NCBI GenBank assembly: GCA_013146195.2
Contig: CM028379.1
Span: 113,330,168-113,394,167, forward strand
Source of the DNA: Codonopsis lanceolata
Taxonomy: Eukaryota; Streptophyta; Magnoliopsida; Asterales; Campanulaceae
Length of the DNA stretch: 64,000 bases
Direction of reading: 5' to 3'
Under the pieces are notes generated by a model. That model searched no databases, was not told the origin of the DNA, and saw only the letters and a list, made by a program, of their open reading frames with translations. Each line of letters opens with the position of its first letter. The first letter of the stretch is position 1. Positions 46,501 to 56,860 of the stretch are shown here, piece by piece. Made by a program: the position numbers and the translations under genes.

Positions 46501-47303
46501 AATATATAGCTTTAACGTGTTATTTTCTATTCTAATGTTATAAATCATAACTAGTATAACTAAAGTCCAATACGGACTTTAAACACATCACACACCAAGC
46601 CCAACATATCTTGAGCTAAAATGAACTTTCATAAGATAATTACCTAAGTCCATAACCTAAAACACATAAATAACACAATCGGGCTCCAAACGTGCTATTG
46701 CACAAGTCCAACTCACGATATAACCAAATTCTCACTAGAACTCAAAACCCAAGTCAAAATACTATTTGACTAACATGCTAGAATTGCAAGTTTAACATTA
46801 ATCAATTTGTGATTAACAAATAAATATCATAATAAATGCAAGAGAATTCTCGGACGCTACAATTTTTTCCCTTGAACTTATTTTCATAGTGAGGAAATAG
46901 AATTATCCGCAACATTTCCTTCTTCCCCGACACCCTTCTTTGACCCTTATCCCTCAACCTCAACTAGAAAGGCTTCTGCCTTTGAAAGTGAAATATCCTA
47001 GAAGCTTATAACCATGCTCAATCTGATAAGGGCAGCAGGGAGAATATATAAACTCGAAGGCATGGAAACGATAAGATGAAGGAAAAGTAAAACAGAGGAA
47101 GGAGAGGATATGAACCGGCGGTGGAGGAAGATTGGAGAATACGAATCGACGATGGACCGAAATTTACTAATTTACCTTTTCAAGATGTTGTCACTTACAG
47201 TCCACATTATTTGTCTAAAATTTAGAGATTTGACTAAACATTAGATCCAACGGTATATATGTTAGAGTTGGTAGTATTATTATGAGCTTTATCTCGTAAT
47301 ATC
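43519..47303. mobile_element. Long-TIR MULE-like element containing a solo LTR
   Basis: 43519-43750 and 47067-47303 are inverted repeats of about 230 bp: 'gttggatcaaattttagt' faces 'actaaacattagatccaac', and 'atcttcctccacc' faces 'ggtggaggaagat'. Long TIRs of this kind are typical of plant MULEs. Without the LTR the element would be about 1.15 kb. No 9 bp TSD could be confirmed, so the exact ends are uncertain. Confidence 0.7.
44232..46861 (-). mobile_element. Solo LTR, 2.63 kb, Tekay/Del-like gypsy
   Basis: It runs TGACACGACCCGACC...GACGCTACA, flanked by ATTTT at 44227-44231 and 46862-46866. It shares 'aggaaaacaaaaggaac' followed by a 'taaactcagtaagttac' segment with the related LTRs at 5320-9090 and 58523-61046. 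No gag/pol. Inside, 'gaccttgggacttaaccagg' with 'gtctcattacccc' is duplicated (about 45152 and 45272). Confidence 0.9.
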
Positions 47304-47315
47304 ACTTGCCAACTA

Positions 47316-47682
47316 TGTTAAGATTCGGCAAGAAGCTCTAGATTATTCTAAGTGTTCTATTCAATGCATTCTCCTGGTACATGAATATTGTTTGGTTTCC
47401 AAGGAAACCTTTGGTGCTCCATCTGTTTTGGATACATCTTCTTTGGAGATGTCTTGTGCCTATATATAGGCTTTAGTAGTTTGGTTTGGAAGTGTACCAG
47501 AGCTGTGAGAAACAAATTGTAGTGTGTGAGAGTGTGAGTGATGCACTTTGTAAACATTTGGTTATAGTAAATTTGGTTCTTGGGTTGCTGCTCGTGGACG
47601 TAGGAGAATCTCTCCGAACCACGTAAATATTTGTGTCTCATTTGTCTTTCACTTTGCTGCATTAATTCCGTTGTTTGTAACA
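47316..47682 (+). repeat. 5' LTR of the copia element (367 bp)
   Basis: It starts TGTTAAGATTCGGC and ends GTTTGTAACA. A TATA-like 'cctatatataggc' lies about 140 bp in. It is immediately followed by the primer-binding site. Confidence 0.93.
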
Positions 47683-47684
47683 AT

Positions 47685-47696
47685 TGGTATCAGAGC
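47685..47696 (+). other. Primer-binding site (initiator tRNA-Met)
   Basis: TGGTATCAGAGC begins two bases after the 5' LTR, the standard priming site of plant copia elements. Confidence 0.93.
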
Positions 47697-47833
47697 CAAG
47701 TTGTGAAAACTTGGGTGTTGGAATTCTCTTTTCAAAGTTGATTTCTGAAATTGTAAGTGGTGTGTGCCCAGTCTAGTCAAAGCCAACGACGTTGGAATCA
47801 AACCCAACACGCCTGCACGTATTATCCATCGAA

Positions 47834-48446
47834 ATGGAAGAGACATCAAATAGAAATGCTGGTTCTAAATCTAGACGTGGACCGAAGGTGTCGGGTACTA
47901 ATTTCGAAGTTGAGAAGTTTGTTGGAACGAATAATTTTGGAATTTGGTAATACGAAGTTTTGGACCTATTAGCTATGCAGGACCTCGAGTTCACACTAGA
48001 AGAAAACCCCTAAAGAGATGTTGGAGCCTGAATGGAAGAAACTTAATCGTCAAGCATGCGGGACTATTCGTTCGTGCCATGGGACAGACCAAAAGTATCC
48101 ATACATGAAGGTGGCTATAGCAAAGGAGTTATGGGACAAACTCGAGGCCAAGTATATGCAGAAAAGCATAGAGAACAAACTCTATTTGAAGAAAAAACTC
48201 TTCCGTTTTGACTACAAAGAAGGTACGTCTATGTCCGAACACTTGGACGATTTTAATAAAATCATTGCTGATTTGCAGAATCTTGATGTTGAAATTGCTA
48301 ATGATGACAAACCCTTATTATTATTAAACTCTCTGCCTGAATCCTATGAATATTTGACAACTACTTTATTACATGGACAAACTGAAATTAGTTTTGATGA
48401 CGTTTCAAATGCTTTGATGAACAACGAGGTACGAAAAGAAGGATAA
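47834..48446 (+). pseudogene. copia gag (capsid, UBN2 type), broken
   Basis: Translation from the ATG at 47834 gives FEVEKFVGTNNFGIW and then a TAA (47948-47950), another stop near 48011, and a frame change. From 48018 a longer open part carries AIAKELWDKLEAKYMQKSIE, LFRFDYKEGTSMSEHLDDFN and PLLLLNSLPESYEYLTTTLL, the classical copia gag pattern. Gag forms the virus-like particle in the cytoplasm. This copy cannot make it. Confidence 0.88.
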
Positions 48447-48558
48447 GTGGACCTATCGAGATTCAAGTTCAGAGGCACTTACAGCTTGAGGAAGGACTAC
48501 AAATCGAAATAATGAAGAAGACGGGTGGTCTCGAATAAGAGGAAAGTCGGTTCATCAA

Positions 48559-49383
48559 ATGAGACTTGGAAAAGATGAGTACGCCTATTGTCGAAAAAAG
48601 GGCAGCTGGAAAAAGGATTGTCTGGTCATGAAAAAGAAGGAATCGAAAGTAAATATGGCTAGGAAGGAGGACATCAGCACAGATGAAGAAGATGAAGCAT
48701 TGAATGTCTCACTTTCAGTCAGCCATATTGATGAATGGATCTTGGATTCAAGATGTTCCTATCACATGTGCCCTCATAAAGAAATGTTCTCGGATTTAAA
48801 AGAGTTTGATGGTGGAGTTGTTTATATGGGCAACAACAAAACTTGCAAAACGAAGGGAATTGGCTCGGTGCAATTCAAAATGTTCGATGGAGCTACTCAT
48901 AAGCTCACTGATGTTCGATATGTCCCTGATTTGAAAAAGAATTTGATTTCTCTTGGATCCTTGGATGCAAAATGCTATTGTGTGATTATGGAAAGAGGTC
49001 ACCTAAAGGTAACTCGTGGAGTTTTAGTGGTGATGAAAGGGACTCGAAGAGGTAACTTGTGTTTCCTCGAGGGGAGCACAGTAATTGATGAACATGCTGC
49101 TATGGCAAGTTCGAAGGAACCAGATATGTCAAAGCTATGGCACATGCGACTTGGACATGTCGGAGAGAAATCGCTACAAACTTTGGTGAAACAAGGAGTA
49201 CTTAAAGGTACCAAAACAGGTAAAATCGGTTTTTGTGAACATTGTGTGTATGGCAAACAGAGAAGAGTGAAGTTCGGTAGTGCTGTACACCGAACCAATG
49301 GTATCTTGGATTATGTTCACATTGATGTATGGCACGAAGAATATATCGTTGAGAAGAAAAAGGTGGTTCCTCACTTTTATTGA
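48559..49383 (+). pseudogene. copia zinc knuckle, protease and integrase pre-domain
   Basis: In order: a damaged zinc knuckle (YAYCRKKGSWKKDC; the first Cys and the His are gone), the protease active-site region WILDSRCSYHMCPHKEMF (family consensus DSG; here DSR), then LWHMRLGHVGEKSLQTL and FCEHCVYGKQRRVKF, the GAG-pre-integrase HHCC zinc region. The frame ends after PHFY at 49381; integrase continues in another frame from about 49340. Confidence 0.9.
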
Positions 49384-49726
49384 TGATTACTCGAGGAGAG
49401 TTTGGATATACCCCATAAAGCACAAGTACGAAGTTCTGAAAATATTCCTTGAATGGAAAAAAATGGTAGAGAATCAGACAAACAAAAAGATTAAAAAGTT
49501 GAGATCAGACAATGGTGGAGAATACAAGTACGATCCATTCCTAGAAGTGTGTCGAGAAAAAGGTATAGTTCGACACTTCACAGTTCCTGGTAAGCCCGAA
49601 AAAATGAATCAGACCTTGGTGCAAAAGGACAGATGCATGTTGACTCAGGCAGTTTTGAGCAAGGCATTTTGGGCTGAGGCTCTTAGTTATGCAGTTCACT
49701 TGGTTAATCGGTTACCTACCACATGA
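49280..49726 (+). pseudogene. copia integrase catalytic core
   Basis: After a frameshift the core continues WFLTFIDDYSRRVWIYPIKH, KKIKKLRSDNGGEY (second catalytic Asp) and GKPEKMNQTL (Glu). The first Asp is in HIDVW in the preceding frame. It ends at a stop after VNRLPTT. Integrase inserts the cDNA into chromatin. The DDE residues are visible but split between frames. Confidence 0.9.
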
Positions 49727-49866
49727 AATGACGAAAAAATAACTCTCGAGGTATGGTCAGGAGAACCCGTCAAAGATTATGACAAGTTGCACATATTTGG
49801 ATACTCCACCTATTATCATGTGACAGACTCAAAATTGGATCCTCAAGTAAAAAAAAAGCCAAGTTC

Positions 49867-50235
49867 ATGGGTTTTAGCAACGGTGTCAAGGCTTACATGT
49901 TATGGTACCCAAAGACAACGAAGATTGTCAATAGTCGAGGTGTAACTTTTGATGAATATATGATGTCTTTAAAGAAAGAAGAGAGAGACAATAATCTCGC
50001 GAAGCAAGTGAAGAAGGTGGGATTTTCTACTGTTAGAAAACCTATTCATGAAAAATCTCTCGAACAGGTGGTGGAGAATCCCGAAAATCCAGAGCAGGTG
50101 GATCAAAACCTAGAAGAGGAAGTAATACAAGAGGATGAGGAACCTGAATCTATTGCGATGAATAGACCACGAAGGGAGATTCAAAGACCTGCTCGTTTTG
50201 ATGATATTATATTGTGGCATATGCTCTTCCTATGA
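49867..50235 (+). pseudogene. copia integrase C-terminal / linker region
   Basis: The reading GFSNGVKAYMLWYPKTTKIV, NSRGVTFDEYMM is the copia IN C-terminal pattern (family: G.S..KGYRLWD...K.I.SRDVVFDE). An acidic linker with RPRREIQRPARFDD follows. The segment before 49867 is in another frame. Confidence 0.85.
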
Positions 50236-51151
50236 TTGAGGCAATTCCTAACAACTACAAAGAAGATGTTCAGAGCCCAGAAAGCTCAAGATGGCAAGAG
50301 GCCATGGTCGAGGAAATGAAATCGTTGAAGTCAAATCAGACTTGGCATTTGGTGCAACTCACGGAGGGTAAGAAAACAATTGGATGCAAATGGGTGTACG
50401 TTAAGAAGGATGACATCCCATGTATTCGACATAAAGCCCGATTGGTAGCTAAAGGCTATGCACAAAAGGAAGGGATAGATTACAAGAGATCTTCTCTCCA
50501 GTTGTAAAACATTCATCTATCTGAATATTATTGGCCTTGGTTGCTCAATTTGATCTCGAGCTTGCACGACTTGATGTTAAAATAACTTTCTTGCACGGAG
50601 ATTTGGAGGAGGAGATCTATATGACCTAATCAGATGGTTTTCAAGTAGCTGGTAAAGAGAATTGGGCATGTAAATTAAAGAAATCCTTGTATGGACTAAA
50701 ACAGTCTCCTCGAAAGTGGTATAAGAGGTTTGATCAGTTCATGGTAGAGCATGAGTACACTCGAAGTCAGTTTGACCATTATGTGTATTTTTGAAAGCTC
50801 AAAGATGGCTCCTTCATTTATTTACTCTTGTATGTTGATGACATGTTAAGAGTAAGGTGGAGATCGATAAACTGAAGGCCCAACTTTCAAAGGAGTTCGA
50901 GATGAAGGACTTAGGTGAAGCAAAGAAAATACTTGGGATGAAGATAAAGCAAGATTGAAAAAAGGTACGGTTTGGTTAACTCAATCACTTTATTTGAAAA
51001 AGGTGTTGACAAGATTTGGTATGGATGGTTTAACCAAACCTATTGATATGCCGCTTGCCCCTCACTTCAAGCTTTGTGCTTCGATGTGTCCTAGTTCAGA
51101 AGAAGAGAAAAAACAGATGTGTAATGTTCCTTATGTGAATGCCATTGGCGC
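50214..51151 (+). pseudogene. copia reverse transcriptase, first part
   Basis: It opens with SSRWQEAMVEEMKSLKSNQT and IGCKWVYVKKDDIPCIRHKA, then continues in other frames with RLDVKITFLHGDLEEEIYM, KLKKSLYGLKQSPRKWYKRF and the catalytic YVDDML. A small deletion after YVDDML joins to KSKVEIDKLKAQLSKEFEMK. The end VPYVNAIGA is cut by the hAT element at 51152 and resumes at 54928. Several stops are present. Confidence 0.92.
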
Positions 51152-54100
51152 CAGTGGCGGATCCAGAGATAAAGTTCAGCGGTGTCACAAATTAATACTA
51201 TTACATAAATTTTTTGGAAATTACAATTGTCCCCTACGCGTTTTCATACGTTGAAAACGTTGAATTACATTGTCATCTGTAACACTCATTAACAAGTCAT
51301 TTTCAATAAAACATACAAGAGAATCATTTAAAAATTGATCGGACATTCGATTTCGTAAATCCGTCTTGACAATATTCATTGCAGAGAAGCATCTTTCCAC
51401 GCTTGATGTAGCTACTGGAAAAATCAACGCTAACTTCAAATCTCGATACAACAGCGGGTACGACAAGTATTTGTTTGTTTGTACTAGAAATGCAAATAAC
51501 TCACCAAGCCCCTTCAATTGGCTGAATCTTTCGTCTAATCGCACATCAATAATAAATGTCTCCAGTTGATTCTGAAGAGTCATACATTCATATATAGAAA
51601 AGTCATGAGGATAAAACTGAGTCATTCTTGTCAATGCTGTAACACTAAAATTAGCAAAACCTTTAATTGGACTCAAACTAGCAACACAAAGAAGCAACTC
51701 AGAATTTACCTCATTGAACCGATCATTAAGCTCCAAAAGCTACTGGTCCATAATGGCATAAAAACATTCCACACGATAATGAAATTCGTTAGAAATGTTT
51801 GTTTTACGCCGAGGATTGCAAGGATTAACATAGTCATCATTCATGTTTAAGCAATCAATCTCATGCTTATTGCAAAATGCACTGATTTTACCTAGAAGAG
51901 ATTCCCATCCATTATCTCTTTCTGTTTGCAATCGCATCCTAGTTACTTTAACAAGTGTCATAGCATTCAAAATATCTTCATCTTTCCTTTGCAAAGCTAA
52001 TGACAAATCATTTGTGAACCCCAATATAAGCAACATCAATTGCAAATTAAAGACAAAATCAAATGATCGCAAATATCTCAATAGACCAGATGCTTGAGCT
52101 CTTTTCGTTGTGTCAGGAACATCACATGAAACAACTTCAAGAACTTCACGAACAGAAGAAAACAAATTAACTAAGTTCAACAATGACTTATGATGAGATC
52201 CCCAACGTGTATCGGCAGCTCTCTGAAGACTTAACTCTTGATTTAATCATGTTCCTGTCTCAATTACACCACTCTTGATTCCTTCTGCCACTTTTTCTAG
52301 CTTGTTTATGTCGAATCATATCTTTACGCTTACAAGAACCTCCAACAACATTCATTAAGGTGGAAATCATGCTTAAAAAGTCCACAATAGCAACATGTTT
52401 TCTAGCCACAGCAACAAGAGTTAATTGAAGTTGATGGGCAAAACAATGAACATAATATGCAGACGGATTTTCATTCATAATCAAAGTCTTCAACCCACTG
52501 AATTCACCCTTCATATTACTTGCCCCATCATAGCCTTGACCCCGAATTTTCATCAAACTCAAACCCAAATCAACAAACAAATTATCAATAGCAGATTTTA
52601 AAGACAAAGCAGAAGTCTCCATCACATGGACTACACAAATAAACCTCTCTTTCACATTCCCACATGAGTCGACAAATCGCAAAACCACACCCATTTGTTC
52701 TTTATCAAATACATCACTAGATTCATTCACCATCAATGAAAAAAAAATCATCTTTAAACTCTTCAATTATCTTTGTGACTATTTATGCAGCAAAACAATT
52801 AACAATATCCTTTTGAATGCTTGGAGAAACCATTTGGCAATTTAGTTTTGGAGCTTTTTTAGGAACAAGATTATGCATTTTTTTCATCACGAATAGTCAT
52901 AGCTTCATCATTTCAAGAAAATTCCCTCTATTCGAAGAACCTTCACTCTCATCATGACCACGAAAAGCCAACCCTTGGTGCAATAAAAATCTACAAGTTG
53001 CAATCGAATCACATAATCGAAGTCGATATTCATTTCTTTCAAAGTCTGATTGTCTATGAAGACAAACTGCAATAGATTGCTCTTGTCTCATTAGATCCTC
53101 GCACTTCTTTAATGACAAATTATGGGAACTATTAACTGCACCAACATGCAAATCCAACCTATCCTTTTTATTCCAAGCAGAAAAACCTTCATTTACAAAT
53201 GCCCCACCACCACCTTGATTGGTGACTTGATTACTAAACAAATAACAACACAAGCAATATGCTTTATCTTCTTTCATGCTATACTCTAACCAATTAGCAT
53301 ACTGATCAAACCAATCCGGATTAAAACGACGCAATTTAGTTCCTATCATTTTCTGAGGGAAATTATGGCCACGGGGTTGACAAGGCCCTTTTAATAGATA
53401 AGCTCTTCTAACTTGATCAACTTGGTTTGGGTGAAATTCATGTATCTTTTTCCGTTTTGCAGGATCTGAAGGAAGACTATTCACATCAAAAAAATCTTTT
53501 CTAGTTGAAGTTATGGAAATAGACTCTTGAGTACTAGCAGATGCACCACTAGAAGCACCCAGTTCAACCCCCCTCCTAATAAACTAGTTCCAATTTCTGC
53601 CAATTTACGTTTAAAAAATCTCTCCATATTCCCTCAAAAGCAAAACGTCAAACCCTATTAAAAAGACCAAAAGCCTTAAATTAATAGTCATTTATCATAT
53701 TAATATGTTTCAAAAATTAAATTCATCATAAACTTTAATTCCCAACAATGCGACTCAACGACTCTAACGCAACAAACAAACAAATTCCAGCAAATTCATC
53801 AGACTTTAACTTCAATTTCAAATAGTCAAATTCAAAAATCAAAAGCCCTAATTTCGGATAAATAGAAACAAGTCCAACAAATTTATCAATTAAACTATCA
53901 AATTAGTTAATCAACTACACAAAATAACAAAAAAAAATGTAATGGTTCCAGCAAATTCATCATAACATAGACTTAAGACTTTAATGATTTTGTGATTTTT
54001 GTCAAAATCAAAAACCCCACAACCACAATTTCCACTTTCCAGCAAATTCAGCATAACATTAACTGATTAACATATGATTTTGTGATTTTGACAAAAGTCA

Positions 54101-54919
54101 AAAACCCCCACAACCACAACCACAAATGAAATGAGTGAATGACAATTGACAAATCTGGAAATCTTAATCCCAATTCCAACAGCCCACTGGCCACATGATG
54201 GCATGAACAGAACAGAAGTACATAAGTAACAGAACTACAAAAGAACCCAAAACATTTGGTATTCCTAATTTTGGTTTTCGGAATTTCCTATGCACAACAG
54301 GCGAACAGCAGAAAGCAGAATTGAAGTGTGAATCAAGTGATTAAGTGAAGATTGAAGAATTGGAAAAACAGAGAAAGGAAATTACCTAGTCTGCTCTGCC
54401 GCCTCTGCGCCTGCCCGTCGCCGACGAGTCGCAGTGCAGTTGAGTCGCCGTCGGTGAGTACTCCTCACTATCCTCAGTCTCCTCTTTGACGCTTCCAACT
54501 TCCAAGTTCCAGCCACTCACACTCGCCAGTGGCCTTCAGCTTTCGGCTTCAAGAAGAATCAAGAATTCAAGATTCAATCAAGGCTCAACCGCCAAGCCTC
54601 AAGCTTTGCTAGTCTCGCTCTCTATTGTGCGCTGCTTCCCGGCTTCCCTTCCCGCTTCCGTCCCGTGTCGCCACTCCATCACTCTGCTTTCTTGCATCGC
54701 AAAGACGGCAAGAGCCTCCCACTCTCCCTCCCAAGTTGTCTTTTCGCCGTTTGAATTTTTGGTTTGCGGGAGGTGTGCAAAGTAACCCTAGATTTGGGGA
54801 AAAAAGTTGAGTGTGTCACTATGTAAAACGGTGTCGTTTACATAGTAAAAATTAAAAAAAAAAAAAAAAGGTTGAGAGGTGCACCTGCCCCCCATGTGAT
54901 AAACATACATCCGCCCCTG
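51152..54919 (-). mobile_element. hAT element (TTF-type zinc finger), 3.77 kb, 8 bp TSD
   Basis: The TIRs CAGTGGCGGATCCA and (reverse complement of the right end) CAGGGGCGGATGTA are flanked by ATTGGCGC at 51144-51151 and 54920-54927, an exact 8 bp duplication of copia coding sequence. It carries a near full-length transposase pseudogene on the minus strand and about 1.3 kb of 5' non-coding DNA. Confidence 0.96.
51221..53627 (-). pseudogene. hAT transposase, TTF zinc finger / DUF4371 / dimerisation type
   Basis: About 800 codons, close to the usual length. From the ATG at 53627: MERFFKRKLAEIGTSLL, the TTF finger (RRFNPDWFDQYANWLEYSMK, AYCLCCYLF), DUF4371 start FLLHQGLAFRGHDESEGSSN, CQMVSPSIQKDIVN, the core LMVNESSDVFDKEQMGVVLR, GQGYDGASNMKGEFSGLKTL, YYVHCFAHQLQLTLVAVA, then LNQELSLQRAADTRWGSHH, and the dimerisation domain FPVATSSVERCFSAMNIVKT to the stop at 51221. 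Lesions: a frameshift in a G run near 53570, stops near 52890 and 52785, an extra T in a T9 run near 52745, a frameshift near 52300, TGA near 52252 and TAG at 51740-51742. It is dead, but most of the protein is readable. Confidence 0.95.
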
Positions 54920-54927
54920 ATTGGCGC

Positions 54928-55579
54928 TTTGATGTATGCAATGGTTTGTACCCAACCTGATCTTTTACAAGTAGTAAGCATGGTGAGCCCTATATATGCA
55001 TAATCCATGGAAGAAGCATTGGCAAGCTGTTAAATGGATTCTCAAGTACATCTATGGTACCCTCGATGTTGGTCTCAAGTTTCAGAAAAAGGAGAAGCTT
55101 GAGCTGGATAATCTTGTGGTTGGATACGTGGATTCAGACTATGCTAGTGATTTGGACAAACTACGATCCACTACTGGGTATGTGTTTACTATGGTGGTGG
55201 ACATGTTTGTTGGCGCCAACGCCCAATCCACGCTATGCGTTATCTACTATCAAGCGAGTACATGGCGCTCACTAAAGCTTTCAAGGAAGCTATTTGGATG
55301 CACGGTTTGGTCAATGACTTGGGTATTTCATAGAAACACGTTGAGGTGTTTTGTGATAGCCAGAGTGCTATTTGTTTATCAAAGAACCAAGTCTATCATG
55401 CCCGAACAAAGCATATTGATGTTCGCTTTCATTTTGTTCGAGAAATCATCAATAAAGGTGACATTCGGTTATTGAAAATTGGAACTACTGACAACCCTGC
55501 TGATATGCTTACGAAGGTGGTTACTCTGGAAAAGTTTGAGCACTGCTTGAACTTAATCAACATTGGACAAAGAAATTAG
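54928..55579 (+). pseudogene. copia reverse transcriptase end and RNase H
   Basis: It resumes with ALMYAMVCTQPDLLQVVSMV, then HWQAVKWILKYIYGTLDVGL. The RNase H part follows: VVGYVDSDYASDLDKLRSTT, and in another frame FCDSQSAICLSKN, HARTKHIDVRFHFVREII and NPADMLTKVV. Catalytic acidic residues are visible, but at least two frame changes break the domain. Confidence 0.92.
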
Positions 55580-55630
55580 CCGATTGACTTGATGGCAGCC
55601 AAGTCTGGTTATGCGTGAGAGAAACTTTTG

Positions 55631-55643
55631 CCAAGGTGGAGAT
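55631..55643 (+). other. Polypurine tract of the copia element
   Basis: 'ccaaggtggagat' lies directly upstream of the 3' LTR, the usual plus-strand priming site of plant copia elements. Confidence 0.85.
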
Positions 55644-56026
55644 TGTTGAGATTTGGCAAGAAGTTTTAGATTATTAAAAGTGCTCTATTCAATGCAATCT
55701 CCTGGTACATGAATATTGTTTGGTTTCCAAGGAAACCTTTGGTGCTCTATCTGCTTTTGGATACATCTTCTTTGGAGATGTCTTGTGCCTATAAATAGGC
55801 TTTAGTAGTTTGGTTTGGAAGTGTACCAGAGTTGTGAGAAACAAATTTGAGAGAAACAATTTGTAGTGTGAGAGAGTGTGAGTGATACACTTTGTAAACA
55901 TTTGGTTATAGTAAATTTGGTTATATGGTTGCTGTTCGTGGACGTAGGTGAATCTCTCTGAACCACGTAAATCTTTGTGTCTCATTTGTCTTTCACTTTG
56001 ATGTATTAATTCCGCTATTTGCAACA
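55644..56026 (+). repeat. 3' LTR of the copia element (383 bp)
   Basis: It starts TGTTGAGATTTGGC and ends ATTTGCAACA. It differs from the 5' LTR by scattered substitutions and by a short internal duplication of 'gagaaacaaattt' / 'gagaaacaattt'. The TATA region reads 'cctataaataggc'. Confidence 0.93.
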
Positions 56027-56334
56027 AAGTACTTATACACAATTCCTAAATTTATGGGGTCTAAGATAATTGGGGGGCACTAAGGCGGTTGCCTTAGTGG
56101 TCTTTCCATTAAAGCCTCCCGATTCAACAACGCATCAAGGTACGATACGCTTAGTTGATTCTATCATTTTTCAATTAAACTACAGCTGAATATTTTTTGG
56201 TATGGCCTTTCTCGTATGAACATTTGGAGGATTTTTTAGGGATGGTGGTAAGTGGTATCATACGCAATTTGGTTGCTAGGAAAAGGAGTCAGCCGCAGGT
56301 TGTATTATGAGAATTGCTGCTGCTTGTGTCATAA

Positions 56335-56860
56335 ACTTAATGTGGATGGTTCTTCTCGCGATAATCCAAGTTTGGTGAGGCGGATTTATTATCCGAAATG
56401 ACCGTGGGGTTGTAATTTGGCATATACTCCCTCAATTTTTAAATTATCGTCTTTATTTTCTTTTTCATTCGTTATAAAATAATTGTTTTCTTTCAAAACT
56501 TTCTCATTTAAGAAAAATGTTTACAACTATACCCTTACTTTTTCTACCTATTTTAATTATGGTCAAATGCTTAAGGACATTAAAGAAAATCATACATTTC
56601 ACCAATATTTATAATACAATCAATTACTTTTTTTAAATGGTGTGTCAGATCAAAAGAGATAATAATTTAAAAACGAACGAAGCAGCATTTTCTTTGGGGA
56701 TCAAACAAATATGTTTGCTGAAGCTAATGCACTCCATCATGGAATTAAGAAATGCATTGAATTACGGTCGGAGAGAGTCGAAGTTGAAATTGATCCGAAG
56801 GGAGTCGAAGTTGAAATTGATCCGAAAGTCATGGAGAATATAAATCATGGTGGGGCTCAT
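56335..56860 (+). pseudogene. LINE RNase H domain split by a Stowaway MITE
   Basis: Before the MITE: HKLNVDGSSRDNPSLV (catalytic Asp), a frame change, then GFIIRNDRGVVIW. After the MITE: TNMFAEANALHHGIKKCIEL (Glu) and VEVEIDPKVMENI. This is the RNase H of a plant LINE. The second half recurs, with the 'gagtcgaagttgaaattgat' duplication, in the following tandem units. Confidence 0.85.
56427..56685. mobile_element. Degenerate Stowaway MITE
   Basis: It begins CTCCCTCAATTTTTAAATTA after TA (56425-56426) and ends 'taatttaaaaacgaacgaag', with the same internal order as the other Stowaway copies. It is absent from units 2-4 of the tandem array. Confidence 0.8.

Larger units (their letters stand above)
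47316..56026 (+). mobile_element. Ty1/copia retrotransposon, complete but dead, with nested hAT
   Basis: Two LTRs, a tRNA-Met primer-binding site, gag-PR-IN-RT-RH domains in copia order and a polypurine tract are all present. Flanks are AACTA (47311-47315) and AAGTA (56027-56031), a TSD with one mismatch. Without the 3.77 kb hAT insertion the element is about 4.9 kb. Domains are broken by many stops and frameshifts. The LTRs differ by roughly two to three dozen changes by eye plus a short duplication in the 3' LTR, so the insertion is old. Confidence 0.95.
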
